Origin: Gonocerus acuteangulatus
Lineage: Eukaryota > Arthropoda > Insecta > Hemiptera > Coreidae
Direction: 5' to 3'
Length of the DNA stretch: 64,000 nt
Assembly (NCBI GenBank): GCA_946811695.1
Contig: OX328123.1
Span: forward strand, 152,667,840 to 152,731,839
Shown: one piece after another, positions 35,033 through 46,720 of the stretch
How positions within the stretch are numbered: the first letter of the stretch is position 1
Layout: every line of letters starts with the position of its first letter
Program-made: the position numbers and the translations under genes
The notes under the pieces: model-generated
Told to the model about the DNA's origin: nothing
Seen by the model: the letters and a program-made list of their open reading frames with translations, nothing else
Database searches by the model: none

Positions 35033-35846
35033 TCAAATACCACTCACTCACTCACTCACTGACTATCATCACCCAGCCCAAACCACTTGACAGAAAAATT
35101 TAAAATTTTGCATGGACACTCCCTTTAGGATGTGAAAACTCGCTAAAAAAGTTTTTTTTTATGTATATTCAAATTATTATATATTAAGTATTTTTAGAGG
35201 GGTTTGAATTTTTAGTTTTAAAGAGAACATGCTAGCCTAGGCAGCATGCGTTGCTAGGACGATAACAGCACAGCCTTTGCCGTACTGTATTTATTTCATA
35301 GTATTATTTTTAATTGCAGTTAATTTCAACTCAAACTGTCTCCCATAGAGTTTACGCTATGAGGGACAATATCGACATTTTAATTGAGGTTCATTTAAAC
35401 TTTTCCCCCATAGAGTTTTCTTCTTGTTGGTAATAATATCCAGAAACCTTGCACACCCTCCTCACCCATCAGCATCCCCCAATCAGTACACTAATGCTTA
35501 CAAATATAATGGGTGTTTCCTGACGACATCTTGGAAACACAAATTTTAACGTCCATATATTATTGACAACGAATTTTAACCTGTATTGGTCAAACTCCTA
35601 TTACTCGTCACCTATAGATAACCGTTTAGCACAAGGTTTTCTGTTTCTGTCCTGAGCGCCCCAATGTCAAGAAATATTATACTTTGATTACTTATCATTT
35701 GATGAATAACTTATAGTATGACTGACGTGAGCCGTGCTATAATAAACTTAACAAAGTTATGCAGTAGCGTTAATTTTGATGTTACATTATTTATCGCAAG
35801 AAAATAACTACTTATCTGCCGTGGCGAAGCACGGGTAGTCAGCTAG
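35033..35846 (+). mobile_element. Non-autonomous Helitron relic
   Basis: It starts TCAAATACCACTCACTCACT and ends with the 3' stem-loop CCGTGGCGAAGCACGG followed by GTAGTCAGCTAG. A TC start and a hairpin shortly before CTAG are Helitron hallmarks. The same sequence over its whole length recurs at 59439-60223 (CCCAGCCCAAA, CATGGACACTC, AGGCAGC...GCGTTGCTAGGAC, GCCCCAA-GTCAAGAAA), which independently sets both ends. No Rep/helicase coding sequence remains. Confidence 0.85.
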
Positions 35847-36154
35847 TGATATATGCATAAGAAAAACGTTTTTAATGGAGTATTCCTCCTTCGTCAAGGC
35901 GGGGTATCTTTTCGGGTTAGGTCACATCAGTATTTTTGCTCAGTCTAGCACCTGCAGTGTGGCTTATATTATTATTTTTTTTTTTTTTTTCTTACAATGC
36001 AATATCATATGAATAAAACGCGTGAGTCGATCAAGTTGGTCATTGTTGCCTATTTAAATTTGATGAATATAATAAATCAATTAGTCAAGAAAAATACTAA
36101 TAAATAGTATTTATAGCAGAAAAAAGAGGACAATTCAAATAACATATTCATGTA
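35847..36154. other. Spacer, nothing recognised
   Basis: Includes a T-run at about 35973-35990; no other structure. Confidence 0.4.
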
Positions 36155-37808
36155 AAGGGTGTCACAAAAATAATGACTTCCAATACGAGATCGGAAGAAA
36201 TAACCACCGCAAAATTGACATCGAATTCTTATTCAAGGTCAAATTTTTTTTATTGCACATTTCGAAACTACGAGTCATGAGGAAGAAAAAAGTCATCGGC
36301 GCCATAGCTCAGAAATGAATGACTCCTTATGGTCAAAATGGACCGTTAACAGCGTGCGTATACATGGGTCATTCCATTAAAATTGATAAATGGTGGCCTA
36401 TTTTGATAATTTGGTTTTTACATGTTCTACTAATATTGCCTTACACAAAAATACCTCGTTTAAATTTTTTAAAACTGCATCTTCTAGCATAAAAAATTAT
36501 AAGTATATTGAACAACGATCCTCTCAGCAGCATTAATTGGAGCACTATAAATCCTCTTTTACAATTGGCAGGAGTGCCTTCATGAGGTGATTCTCGAAGC
36601 TTATCAAGGGCTCTTTGCCATAAGGTTTCAACCAATCGCTAAAATTACTCATCAAGGATTTCACTGGTCATATATGGATTTCATGAACCAGCCAGTCCTC
36701 GAGTCCCTCCCAGAATAGAGGATACACTAATTGCCCTCGCCCGTGAGCAGAAAAAAAAACGTTTCTTCCTAAAAAAACAAACTTAAGTTGTAAGATTATC
36801 ACTCCACCGCTCGTAGCAATTGGATCTGTTCTCCAGCTTCTTTATTTCGGACTTCATTCCTTGCTTTCAAATTCCTCCTCACTCCGCTAAGGACCTGGCG
36901 AGAATTTCTCATAATTCTTTCAAATGCCCAAGTTATTCTCGTCCTTTTTGCCTGCTGTGGACGGTGACGCTGGAAAACGAACTTTCGTCAGTCCACAATA
37001 CCTGCTTCAGGAAGTGTGCAGGACGTTCCAACATGTCCAGCACCCTCCTGCAAAACAATGCTCTCTGCTCCTGATCCCCAGGCTTCAACTCCTGAACTTG
37101 CTGTAATCTGAAGGGAGGCGTTCTTCCTGAAGGATCCGGCGGACCGTCATTCTCGAGACTCCCGTAGCTTGGGCCAATCTTCTCAGCCCCATATTAGGCC
37201 TGGCTCAGGCGAGGGCAATTATTCTATCCTCTATTCTGGGAGGGCCTCGAGGGCTGGCTGGTTCATGAAACACATACATGCCCTTTGAAATCCCTAATGA
37301 GTAATTTCAGCGATTGGTTGAAAGGTTTTGATAAAGAGCTCTTGAAAAGCTTCGAGAATAACCTCATGAAGGCATTAATGTCAATTGTAAAATGTGAGTT
37401 ATGGTTCTTCAATTAAGGCCGCTGAGAGGGCCGTTTTTTCAATTTAATAATGTTTTTTATACGGGCAGATGATTGTTTAAAAAATTCAAACGAGGTATTT
37501 TTGCATAAGGCAGTGTTAGGAGAACGAGCAAAAAAAAAAAAAAAAAAGAAAATCTAAATCGGCCTCCGTTTGTCGAATGGAATGGATTGGCCCACGTATA
37601 CGCCGTCAATGATCATTTTGACCGTAAGGAATCATTTCTGACCTATGGTGCCGTTGACCTATTCCTTCCTCTTGATTCGTACATTCGAAATATGCAACAA
37701 AAACATTTGACCTTGCATAACATTTCAAGGTCAATTTTGCGGGGGTTAATATGGGTGTTATTTTTTCCGATCTCTGAAAATAATGTAGAAAACACAAAAT
37801 GTGACATA
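36155..37808. mobile_element. Tc1/mariner-like element with about 590-bp inverted arms
   Basis: The left arm (36155-36745) and right arm (about 37205-37808) are inverse copies over nearly their full length. Examples are AAAATACCTCGTTTAAATTT with AAATTCAAACGAGGTATTTT, CCAGAATAGAGGATA with TATCCTCTATTCTGG, and TTTCATGAACCAGCCAG with CTGGCTGGTTCATGAAA. The 460-bp centre encodes a decayed transposase on the minus strand. The outermost ends (AGGGTGTCACAAAAATAATG) have drifted apart. Confidence 0.8.
36790..37200 (-). pseudogene. Tc1/IS630-type transposase fragment
   Basis: Minus strand from 37190: LAQATGVSRMTVRRILQEE, a helix-turn-helix end. After a frame change: LQQVQELKPGDQEQRALFCR, RVLDMLERPAHFLKQVLWTD and ESSFSS. 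The WTDESSF block carries the first catalytic Asp of the DDE/D triad in this superfamily. Stops follow and the second and third acidic residues are not recognisable before the sequence enters the left arm. Plus-strand open frames here are antisense shadows. Superfamily assignment rests on motif recall. Confidence 0.75.
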
Positions 37809-37972
37809 TCACTCAAGGGAAAAAACGTTTTGAATATTTTTTTCAGTTGCTTTTTATTGCTTCCGGACTGGAACATGGCCTCCCAAAGTTTGGCCAATAA
37901 ATAATGAATAATTTATAATTTCTTCACACAAGGTATTTCACAGAAACAAAACTACTTTCCACATTTCTTGAC

Positions 37973-39178
37973 AAAAGTCCGTCACGCAGGAGCTGCATAA
38001 CTAAACACTTTCCTCAGAATTTGGGTAGTGTAGATTGCTTTCCAGAACAATTTGCTTAAAATATCCTACATAAATAAAATAAAAACATGAATAGTTCTCT
38101 TTTAAATTTGTAATGAGTAACTGATCAATTAATAATTTGCTTCCAGAGTTATGTTTACACATGGTACCTATTACACTACGTAATAAATACAAAAAACCTC
38201 ATATTATCGTATTTTGATCTAACGCAGGAACAGGATACAGTCACTCTAGTGGTAGAAAGCGCTCCTTGCGGCGGCTTTGTGAACCTACGTCTGACGGGCT
38301 TTTCTATTGAAATATATTACAAATTAAACCCCCGCTTTCCGATTGACCGATTCAGCTCATTTTTACAACACTTCTTTCTCATGAGTTACCCACGACGTAT
38401 ACCGCGTTTCGTTACAATACAGCAGAAATTACGACCGGTATGAGTATATTAAGAATTTGGGTCAAGAGTAAACCCCCCCTTCTAATGAACCGATTTAGTT
38501 TATTTTTACAACACATATTTACCTGTAGATTACCACTACGAATACCGAGTTTCGTCGAAATATACCAAAAATCACGGCTGGTAGTGGCGAATTGGTATTG
38601 TGGGTCCGGAGTAAACCCCCCCCCCCTCCTAATGAACCGATTTAGTTTATTTTTACAACACATATTTACCTGTAGATTACTACAACGAATACCGAGTTTC
38701 GTCGAAATATACCAAAAATCACGGCTGGTAGTGGCGAATTGGTATTGTGGGTCTGGAGTAACCCCCCCCCCCCCTCCTAATGAACCGATTTAGTTTATTT
38801 TTACAACACATATTTACCTGTGGATTAGCACTACGAATACCGAGTTTCGTCGAAATATACCAAAAATCACGGCTGGTAGTGGCGAATTCGTATTGTGGGT
38901 CCGGAGTAAACCCCCCCTTCTAATGAACCGATTTAGTTCATTTTTATATCTCACTTTTCTCTCTATATTGCCACTACGAATACCAAGTTTCGTTGAAATA
39001 TAACAAATATTACGGCTGACATAGTCAAAATAGTGTTTTGGGTTCGGGGTAAACCCCCCCCCTTCCGGTGGACCGACTTTGGTGGTTAACGAACTCGTTC
39101 AATCGTTTGCTAATTGAATGCTATATACCAAGTTTCGTGACGAAAAAACAAAAACTCTGGCCGCTATCGTGTTAACAG

Positions 39179-39235
<57 letters not shown>

Positions 39236-39392
39236 TATATATATATATATATATATATAGATATATATAAATTTTAACGGGGGTCATTTTCGGTGTCTAC
39301 TAGGTAGGATCGATAAAGATTTGAAGAAATTTTTCAAAAATTCCGTCATGAGTCCAAACTCAATAGCTACTTTCCTTCGGAGGAAAGTGCTA
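37973..39392 (+). mobile_element. Family A (HINE-like) element, longest copy (five subrepeats)
   Basis: 5' end AAAAGTCCGTCACGCAGGAG with AGCACTTTCCTC. Five subrepeat starts lie at about 38458, 38601, 38748, 38898 and 39041 (GGGTCCGGAGTAAACC-like plus C-run). The (TA)n core is 39183-39267, broken by GCATAT, and the perfect 3' hairpin plus GCTA is at 39371-39392. Non-coding on both strands despite open frames across the subrepeats. Confidence 0.93.
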
Positions 39393-40107
39393 AAAGGTGA
39401 GAATAGCTCATCATATCCCTCAATAAACCTTCACTTTATTAACATAGATTTAATACTAACTAAATGTAGAAGTTTTCCTGTAAGTAGGGAATCTGTAGTC
39501 CGTTAGGGGGCTGAAAAAGAAATTTGAGAAAAAACACAGAAACACAGAAAAACAGAAGTGTGTTATTAGACGTCCAGAAAATATCTTCTATCAATAGATT
39601 TAGTGAATTAAATCACTGTTTTCTTATAGGAAATTTTGTCTAATTGTATGGATTACGTTATGAGGTCATCCTTATACAGGGAGGGAGGAACACCGCTAAA
39701 ATCCCAACCTGTTGCAAACGGAACTAAATCCCGCATCTTCTTAGGAAGGGATCAACTACTCTAACTACTCTTACTCGGGGAAACCCATCACTATCCTATA
39801 AATGTTTTTGTGTAATTCAAAGAAAATAATCTCTGGAGATCAATGCAAGAAAATCCCTAAATCCCGATCCGGTCAAACTTAGACCAATATCATTTCTTTA
39901 TAAATTAATTATAATGTTCCCAACGGACCGAATAATCCTTATTTCAATTACCTTTGTATTGATCGACCTTAAAGCTTTATCCTATAAGGGTACTACGGGC
40001 TTGTCTCTAAACAGCTAGATACTCCTCAGAAATCGTCAACAGTATTTAAACCAAATAAAGGAATTACACCATTCACCAATTATCTTTGAACAGTCTAAAA
40101 TGGAGGC
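39393..40107. other. Spacer with a family B 3'-end fragment and an inverted repeat partner
   Basis: GTTATGAGGTCATCCTTATACAG and GGAGGGAGGAACACCGCTAAAA at about 39655-39701 are a family B 3' end (plus). AACCTGTTGCAAACGGAACT ... CTCTTACTCGGGGAAA at 39706-39784 recurs in inverse at 44450-44533. Nothing else recognised. Confidence 0.65.
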
Positions 40108-40111
40108 TTAA

Positions 40112-41001
40112 CCCTGGATTAACACCGTGGGGTGAAAAATACCCCACACATGGTTCTGTGGCGTATATCTTAATTTCTGTAAATCACAGAGACTTCTTCC
40201 TTCTTCCTAAATAATCAGAAGTGCATGATCTAGTACAAACTAATATAAACAAAGCGACTTGTCTGCTAATCGCTGCACGAGAAGGTCGCGAGTTGTTTAT
40301 GAGGTATTTTTTGCACCATGGTGTAGTTAACGGCTAACTTTTACGATCATCTGATAATTCTTCACGGGTCGATCACTTTAATAATACGCCTTTCTACGTT
40401 ACAAAATGGCCTAAAAACTGCCCAGAAAAGATTTTCTCTTCGATTTGGACTACCAACTGGTAAAAGGTCATGTGGCAGTTCTTGCCTAACCAAAACCACT
40501 GAAGACACGGATGCTTGTTGTTTTGGGAGATAAATCAACTCCTGATGGACCATAAACATCTTTCATTATCTTAGAAGAACCCGTGATATGTTCAGTTTGT
40601 GATAGAAAGGATGACAGGAAGATGAAAACGCTATGTTCTGTGTGTAGAAGGGCGATGTACCACCATTACCGATCACGAAAATGTGTTAAATGTTGACAAG
40701 TCTCAATTGGACAGAACATTGTGTTTTCATAAAGTTCCTATTTTTTATGGCTTTTGATCATTCTAGTTTATTTTTCCTAAAATATTTTCAGTGTAGTAAT
40801 ATTTTTTCAGGATAATTATATGGAAGAATTTATAATAAATATTTTGCAGAATTAATACTGTTTGAATTTATTTCTTGATGTTCCTGTTCTATACATTGTT
40901 GTTTTATAAAAAAAGCAAATGAAAAAATTTTTCAAAGTTTGGGGTAAAATTAACCCCACGGTGTCTTTAACGTAGATGTCAATGGCAGTGTCAATCCAGG
41001 G
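40112..41001 (+). mobile_element. piggyBac-like element with TTAA on both sides
   Basis: TTAA (40108-40111) is followed by CCCTGGATTAACACCGTGGG. The right end reads CCCCACGGTGTC ... CAATCCAGGG followed by TTAA (41002-41005). The inverse pairs are CCCTGGATT and ACACCGTGGGG, with about 25 extra bp between them on the right, typical of asymmetric piggyBac ends. The interior encodes a transposase C-terminal relic, so this is an 890-bp internally deleted copy. Confidence 0.88.
40400..40705 (+). pseudogene. piggyBac transposase C-terminal Cys-rich domain, relic
   Basis: The plus strand at 40575-40697 reads PVICSVCDRKDDRKMKTLCS, then VCRRAMYHHYRSRKCVKC. The C-x2-C ... C-x2-C ... H-x5/6-C-x2-C arrangement with a terminal C-x2-C is the C-terminal zinc-binding domain of piggyBac transposases, close to the right TIR as expected. 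Upstream (40400-40560) QNGLKTAQKRFSLRFGLPTG may be the preceding linker. Stops and a frame change separate the two parts and the DDD catalytic core is gone. Confidence 0.82.
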
Positions 41002-41274
41002 TTAAGTATTATTCCGATCTTCTCTATTAAAATATTTCAAAAAAAGAACAATCTCTTTCCTAATATACAATTCTAAGAACATATATTTTGAGCAAAATCT
41101 TTGAGAAACCATTCATGCATAATTGTAACATCCTCGTTTTAGCGCGGTTCCTCCCTCCCCCATAGGGAGGAACCCCGCTTATAAGGTTGATACAATGAAA
41201 CAATCCGGAAGTGCCGACAAGAAAATTTCGCGTTTCAGAACCCCTAGAGACCGAAAATAACGGTGGTTCAAATT

Positions 41275-41342
<68 letters not shown>

Positions 41343-42447
41343 TGTCTGTTCGCTCATTTCTGGCTTCCCTGATGGTCCGATTTTGATGAAATTTGGTACA
41401 AAAATCGTTCGTCCAATTTGAAATGTCAAGTTCGTTAACCAGCAAAATCCGCCCACTGGAAGATGGCGTTTGGGGCGAAATTCGCGCAAAAAAAATCCAA
41501 CGCTTACGTTTTTGAGTTCATTATCTTGTAAGTACTCTTTCTATAGGCGTCTTGGGCTAGGAAAACGAATGGAACCATTTTCAAGGCGATAGCTTTAACC
41601 GTTTTTGAGAAAACTGACAAAATAATTTTTGAATGCCGTTTTTGGTTTGGGTACTTAGAGTCATAGGATTCAGTTGAAACATTTACTGCATGTTTTGCTT
41701 TCATTAAAACTAATATGTTAAAATTTTGGTTGCGTTTGGAGTTAAGGAAGGGTTAGAATAAAATATTTTATTAACAGACATAAAAAAGTTTTAGTAACTT
41801 TGTATACTTTCCTTAATATCTCGAAAAAGGTTGAGAATTTGGGAAACGGAAGAATACCATTAGAAAGCTTACTAAATGATCTACAAAAAAGGTTCTAATG
41901 AAAGTTTTGATTAGGCGATGTCAATCGGAGAAATAAGTGCTTAAAACTTTAAAGTAATTGATTTCGCTTATTCGAACTGTTCTTTTTGTCTTTGATTTTG
42001 ATACTTAAAATTATAGGATTCAGTTGAAACATTTTCTGCATGTTTGAATTTCATCAACACTAATATGTTAAAATTTTGGTTACATTTGGAGCTAAGAAAG
42101 GATTAGAATAAAATATTTTATTAACAGACATGAAATGTTTTGGGAACTTCGTATACATTCCCTAATATCTCGTAGACGGTTAGGAATATTGGTAAACGGA
42201 GGGTTACCATGCGAAAGCTTACTAAATGTTCTACAAAAAAGATTCTCAAACAATTTTTGATTAGGCTATGTCAATCGGAGAAATAAGTGCTTAAACTTTG
42301 AAGTAATTGATTTCGTTTATTCGAACGGTTCTTCTTGTTTGTTTTTAATCCTTGTTATTTTTTAATTGCTTAAAGTTGGATAATGTATTTGACAATAAAA
42401 CAGATTAATTAAAATAAGAAAAACAATTCATTGTTAAAAATATATCA

Positions 42448-42548
42448 GGCTGTATCGTATGAAATGTCAGTTTTGGATTTGTCGATTTCCTTCAAATGTC
42501 TTGAAACTGTCGAGGCTCCTACTCCGAGTTCTTTGGCATATTCCCTAG
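42448..42548 (-). pseudogene. mariner-type helix-turn-helix scrap
   Basis: The minus-strand frame reads REYAKELGVGASTVSRHLKE then IDKSKTDISY and a stop. It resembles the second HTH of mariner/SETMAR-type transposases (AEELGVSxSTVSRHLKxIGK). It is only about 33 codons long with no DDE region. Low-to-moderate confidence because the match is short. Confidence 0.45.
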
Positions 42549-43679
42549 TGTTTTTAATTGCTTATAGTAGTCAAATGTATTTGTCAATAAAACAGGATAC
42601 GTATAATTAGAATCAATATTTTGTTTGTTAGAATTCGATGATGCCGTACGAATATCTAGATTACAGTACTGGTGTTGATTTCGTTCTTTAGAATTATTCT
42701 TGGTATTCCCCATTTTCATCTGTTACCCATAGTTTTTTATTGTTAGTAGGTTTTTCTTATTGATTATAGAATATGAATCTATTTGGCTATAAAACAGGAT
42801 ACGTAAAATTAGTGACAATATTTCGGAGATTTCTAAGCGAAATACTTTTAAGATTTTCTACCACCACGAACGGCTTTTTTCCTCTATTTTTATCCACTAG
42901 ATAGGCTTTATTTTGCATATTATTTTATATAAGGTTTATTCAGCAGGGGATTCTGATGAAATGTCGTGTTTTTGCTGTGGATTTTAAATACGATGTATCT
43001 AAGATTGGATAACATTAGCGAGTCTACATAGTTAAGAACCGACGACGGAGGATTACTTCTTGCTATGATTTAGTCTACATATGTATATTAAGTCCTAAAT
43101 CCAAAAAATAAGCTTCACAACGGTTAGATACTATGAGCGAATATGGCGGTGTAATGCCCATAGAAACAAGGGGGCCGCAGGAAATTTACCTGCTAAGAGT
43201 TAATCCTCAAGAGCTGTAAATATACCCCAGGTATCTGCCTACACAAATACAAAGCCTAGGCGGAGAGCACCCCAAAAACTCAGATCCAAACATAAGGTTA
43301 TATACTACATATTCATAAAGACTACTTAGTTGTAAACCGATTCATCAATTAGCAATCAATAATTTTCAACAAAGGTTATATACTAAATATTGATAAAAAG
43401 TATTTAATTAGAAAAACAATATTCCACAAGACTTGTTTTTGGTCCATTTATGTCTACTCCATAGACTTAATTAGGTATATTATTCTATTGTAGTTGGGCA
43501 ACTAAACTTTGTTTTATTTTGTTAAATAAAGTTTTTTTTCTTGACTTGTTATTCGTCAAGACTTTTATTTGCCCTTGTGTATTTACTAGATAGGTTTTAT
43601 TCGGCATATTATTCTATATAGGCTATATTAGGCAGGGTATTCTACTCAATCTTGTGTACTCCTTCTTGATCCTTCTGTA

Positions 43680-43919
43680 CATGGGCGTATATAAAAACAA
43701 TTTCGGGGGGGGGGGGCTGAGACCATTTCCAGGGTATGGAATACTAAATATTTAGAGCTTGGAATAGTTTTAGGCAACTAAAACGCTATTACACGTAAAA
43801 TAAAATATGTTTTATGAACTAAGTGATCTTATTTAATTATTTTTAAGGGTTTTACGAGAAGTTTTTATCATCAATTCAAAATTTCGGGAGGGGCGGCAGC
43901 CCCCTCATATACGCCCATG
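43680..43919. mobile_element. hAT-type MITE, 240 bp, with 8-bp target duplication
   Basis: Starts CATGGGCGTATAT and ends ATATACGCCCATG, giving a 13-bp perfect TIR. It is flanked on both sides by CTTCTGTA (43672-43679 and 43920-43927), an exact 8-bp duplication, which is the hAT signature. The interior has G-runs next to both ends (TTTCGGGGGGG / TTTCGGGAGGGG). An open frame on the minus strand (43876-44103) crosses its border and is not a gene. The second copy is at 4939-5577. Confidence 0.93.
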
Positions 43920-44352
43920 CTTCTGTATCCTCTAGAAAGGCTTTATTAGGCATATTTTGTATTGATTTATAGAGCTTTACTTTAGAGTGAGAGCCAGATT
44001 CTTTAATTTCCGCTTCGGTGTAAAAGTTAGCTACTGTCGTTGTCCCTGACGCCTTAATATCACTTTTATTCGAGATGTTCGAGAGGATTTTGACAATTTT
44101 CACGAGATATATATATATATATATATAAAAAAAAATAAGTTTATTTCTTTTGTAAGCTTATCAAATGGCACTAGGGACATGAACGGAACCGCGCTAAGAT
44201 GCTGCAGTTCCTGCGTGTCGGACTTTTTTTCTTATCACACCGGGTTTTGTCTGACTTATTTATTGACTTGAAATTAAAATTCTTTGTAACTATATAGGAA
44301 GGCACCATGGATCAATGGCTGTGGAGGTTCTTATAATATCAGATCCTCTCAA

Positions 44353-44410
44353 ATGAAGTGGATTCCAATTTGTATGATTTATTTTATCATACAAATTGAA
44401 ATCCACTTCT
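44353..44410. repeat. Hairpin-forming perfect inverted repeat
   Basis: GAAGTGGATTCCAATTTGTA and TGATTTATTTTATCA at the centre, then TACAAATTGAAATCCACTTC: arms of about 24 bp with one mismatch. Confidence 0.85.
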
Positions 44411-44449
44411 GGTGGAAAATTCAAACTGATCATCGAATCGGGGCCTCAT

Positions 44450-44637
44450 TTCCCTGAGTAAGAGCGATTAGAGTACCTAATTGATCCCTTCCTAAGAAGA
44501 TGCGGAATTTAGTTCCATTTGCAACAGGTTGGAATTTAGCGTGTAATTTTCTAGTCGGCACTTCCTGATTGCGTCATGAGGGGAACCTCTTAAGCCGGTT
44601 TCCACCCTGTAGAGAGAGGGAGAAACCGCGCTAGTAT
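44450..44637 (+). repeat. Inverted copy of 39706-39784 plus family B 3'-end fragment
   Basis: CCCTGAGTAAGAGCGATTAG ... AGTTCCATTTGCAACAGGTT is the inverse of 39706-39784. It is followed by TTTTCTAGTCGGCACTTCC, a B-type 3' region and TTTCCACCCTGTAGAGAGAG...AAACCGCGCTAG stem-loop. In both places the shared block touches a family B 3' end. Confidence 0.7.
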
Positions 44638-45082
44638 ATTGAAAGTCAGTTCATGTTTACTATTTCTTCGTAAAAGAAGGAGTAAAATAAGAATAAAGAG
44701 TTCTTCAGCGAATAATGTGAGCAAATTATATTACCGATTTTATAAGGGACGAAAATGATATACGAAGAATCGGGAAAACGAGAAAAGCACTATGCCTTGA
44801 GGAAAATCGATTATTAACAATACTAAAAATATTAAAAATAGAAAAAAAAGTAAATAAATGGAAAGACGAAAGATTTTATTTATAATCAGAGGTCAAAAGC
44901 GTTATCGTTAGCTAGAGGCTCTAGAGAGCGATCATTAAAATTTATTCTGAGAAAGTGGTATATTGGTAACATACAAACAGAAGTATACCTATATCATTTT
45001 GTATTTACATTGTAAATATTAAATTTTATTATAGTTGTTTATGTTTTAAAAATACTGCAATATAGGTAACTTTTATCTAAAA
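44638..45082. other. Spacer, nothing recognised
   Basis: AT-rich; no motif or repeat placed. Confidence 0.4.
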
Positions 45083-46017
45083 AAAAGTCCGACTCGCAGG
45101 AACTGTGTCATCATTGCGCGGTTCCGTTCGTATCCCAAGTCTTATTTGGAAAGATTAAAATAGAAACAGTTATTCTTTTTCTTCGACCTTTCTTGAAATA
45201 GTTTATGGTCTTACATGGATGGGTCGGCCAACCCCACAAAGGCCCCCGCATAAAGGCAGTTGAAAATATTCACAAGGCGTCTTCGAATCTCTCTCTTGGA
45301 AAGCTATATTTCTAACATTACATTTTTTTCTTATTTTACTTAACATGTTTTATAGTCAAATACATTCTCCAACTGTAAGCAATTAAAAAATAACAAGAAA
45401 TGAAAACAGACAAAAAGAACCGTTCGAATAAACGAAATCAATTACTTCGAAGTTTTAAGCACTTATTTTTCCGATTGACATCGCCTAATCAAAACTTTCA
45501 TCAAAACCTTTTTTGTAACCTTCCGCTTACGTAATTTCCAACCGCTTTCGAGATATTAAAGAAAATATACGAATTTCCCGAAACTTTTCATGTCTGTTAA
45601 TAAAATATTTTATTCTAACCCTTCCTTAACTCCAAACGTAACGAAAATTTAAAAATCTTTATTTCCATGAATTTAAAACATGCAGAAAATTTTTCAACTG
45701 AATCCCATGATTCTAAGTACCCTAACCAAAAACTTCTTTCAGCAACTATGTTTCCAATTTTCTCGAAAACGGTTAAACCAAACGCCTTAAAAATGGCTTC
45801 ATTCGTTTTTCTTGACAAATAAACCTATAAAACGAGTACTTGCAAGCATATGAAGTAAGCTGAACGATTTGTTTCCCACGAAATTCGCTCCAAAAACCAT
45901 GTTCCGGTGGACGGATACTGCTGGTTAACGAACGTGCCCTTTCAAATTAGAGGAAAGATTTTTATACCAAATTTCATCAAAATCAGACCATTCGTCTGGG
46001 GCCTAGAGAACGAACAG

Positions 46018-46079
<62 letters not shown>

Positions 46080-46212
46080 TTGAACCACCGTTATTTTCGT
46101 TCTCTAGGGGTTCTGAAGCGTTAAATTTTCTTGTCGGTAATTCCGGATTGCGTCATGACATCTGCCCTATAAGCGGGGTTCCTCCCTTTGGAGGGAGGGA
46201 GGAACCGCGCTA
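45083..46212 (+). mobile_element. Family B (HINE-like) element, complete
   Basis: 5' end AAAAAAGTCCGACTCGCAGG with TTGCGCGGTTCCGTTCG; body with CTCCGATTGACATCGCC-like text, TTAACTCCAAACGTAACG, TTTCATCAAAATCAGACC; (TA)n core 46021-46075; TTTGAACCACCGTTATTTTC; 3' stem-loop TTCCTCCCTTTGGAGGGAGG plus CGCGCTAAAA at 46212. The minus-strand open frame 45615-45818 is a chance frame in this body. Confidence 0.93.
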
Positions 46213-46250
46213 AAAACTATCTATATTACAATATTATGAATGGTATATGC

Positions 46251-46720
46251 AAAAAAAGCCCAACTGGCAGAAACTGCTTCATCTTAGCGAGGTTCAGTTC
46301 TTATCCCTAGTATCATTTGGAAAGCTTGAACTAGATTTATTTTTGTGTTAACGCTTTATAGCCCCTTACATTGTGGCTTTATGTACACCTTACATTGAAC
46401 TAGAAAAAGTTATTATTTTGGTTAGACCTTTCAAGAAATATTTTCATTGACCCAATATGTCACGGTTGACAAGGATACCTGATATAGAAAATTACTCCTG
46501 GTGAGGAAAATACTCAAACTACTTCACATTTCACTTGTCTTATTTTATTATAATACCAATTTTACAGATAAATATAAATTAAAACAAAGGAACAACCAAT
46601 TAAAAAGTGAGTAAAACAACGACAAAACCCCGTTCAAGAGCATAACAAACAAGTTTGAAGTTTAAGTACTTATTTCTCTGATTGACAACGCCTTTATCAT
46701 AATTCATATATACTATTAAG
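46251..46720 (+). mobile_element. Family B 5' fragment
   Basis: AAAAAGCCCAACTGGCAGAA with TTAGCGAGGTTCAGTTC begins it. Body blocks (ATTTTGGTTAGACCTTTCAA, TTATTTCTCTGATTGACAAC) continue to about 46715, then it is lost. No TA core or stem-loop. Confidence 0.75.

Larger units (their letters stand above)
41138..44228 (-). mobile_element. Family B (HINE-like) element, long copy with nested inserts
   Basis: The 3' stem-loop TTCCTCCCTCCCCCATAGGG is at 41147, the (TA)n core at 41277-41338, GATGAAATTTGGTAC at 41384 and GGGGCGAAATTCGCGC at 41472. The about 400-bp GGTACTTAGAGTCATAGGAT ... GGAGAAATAAGTGCTTAAA block is duplicated (about 41650-41960 and 41995-42330). The 5' end at 44228 is minus AAAGTCCGACACGCAGGAAC with GCGCGGTTCCG. 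Inserts include a mariner-like scrap (42450-42550) and the hAT MITE (43680-43919). The segment 42730-43670 is not recognised, so a compound of two copies is possible. Confidence 0.75.

Noticed and set aside
35033..35846. LTR or solo-LTR interpretation of the repeat pair at 35 and 59 kb
   Set aside because: No TG...CA ends, no duplication; the TC start and hairpin plus CTAG end fit a Helitron.
37587..37904. 105-residue protein on the plus strand
   Set aside because: It lies mostly in the right inverted arm of the Tc1-like relic and is open on both strands without recognisable domains.
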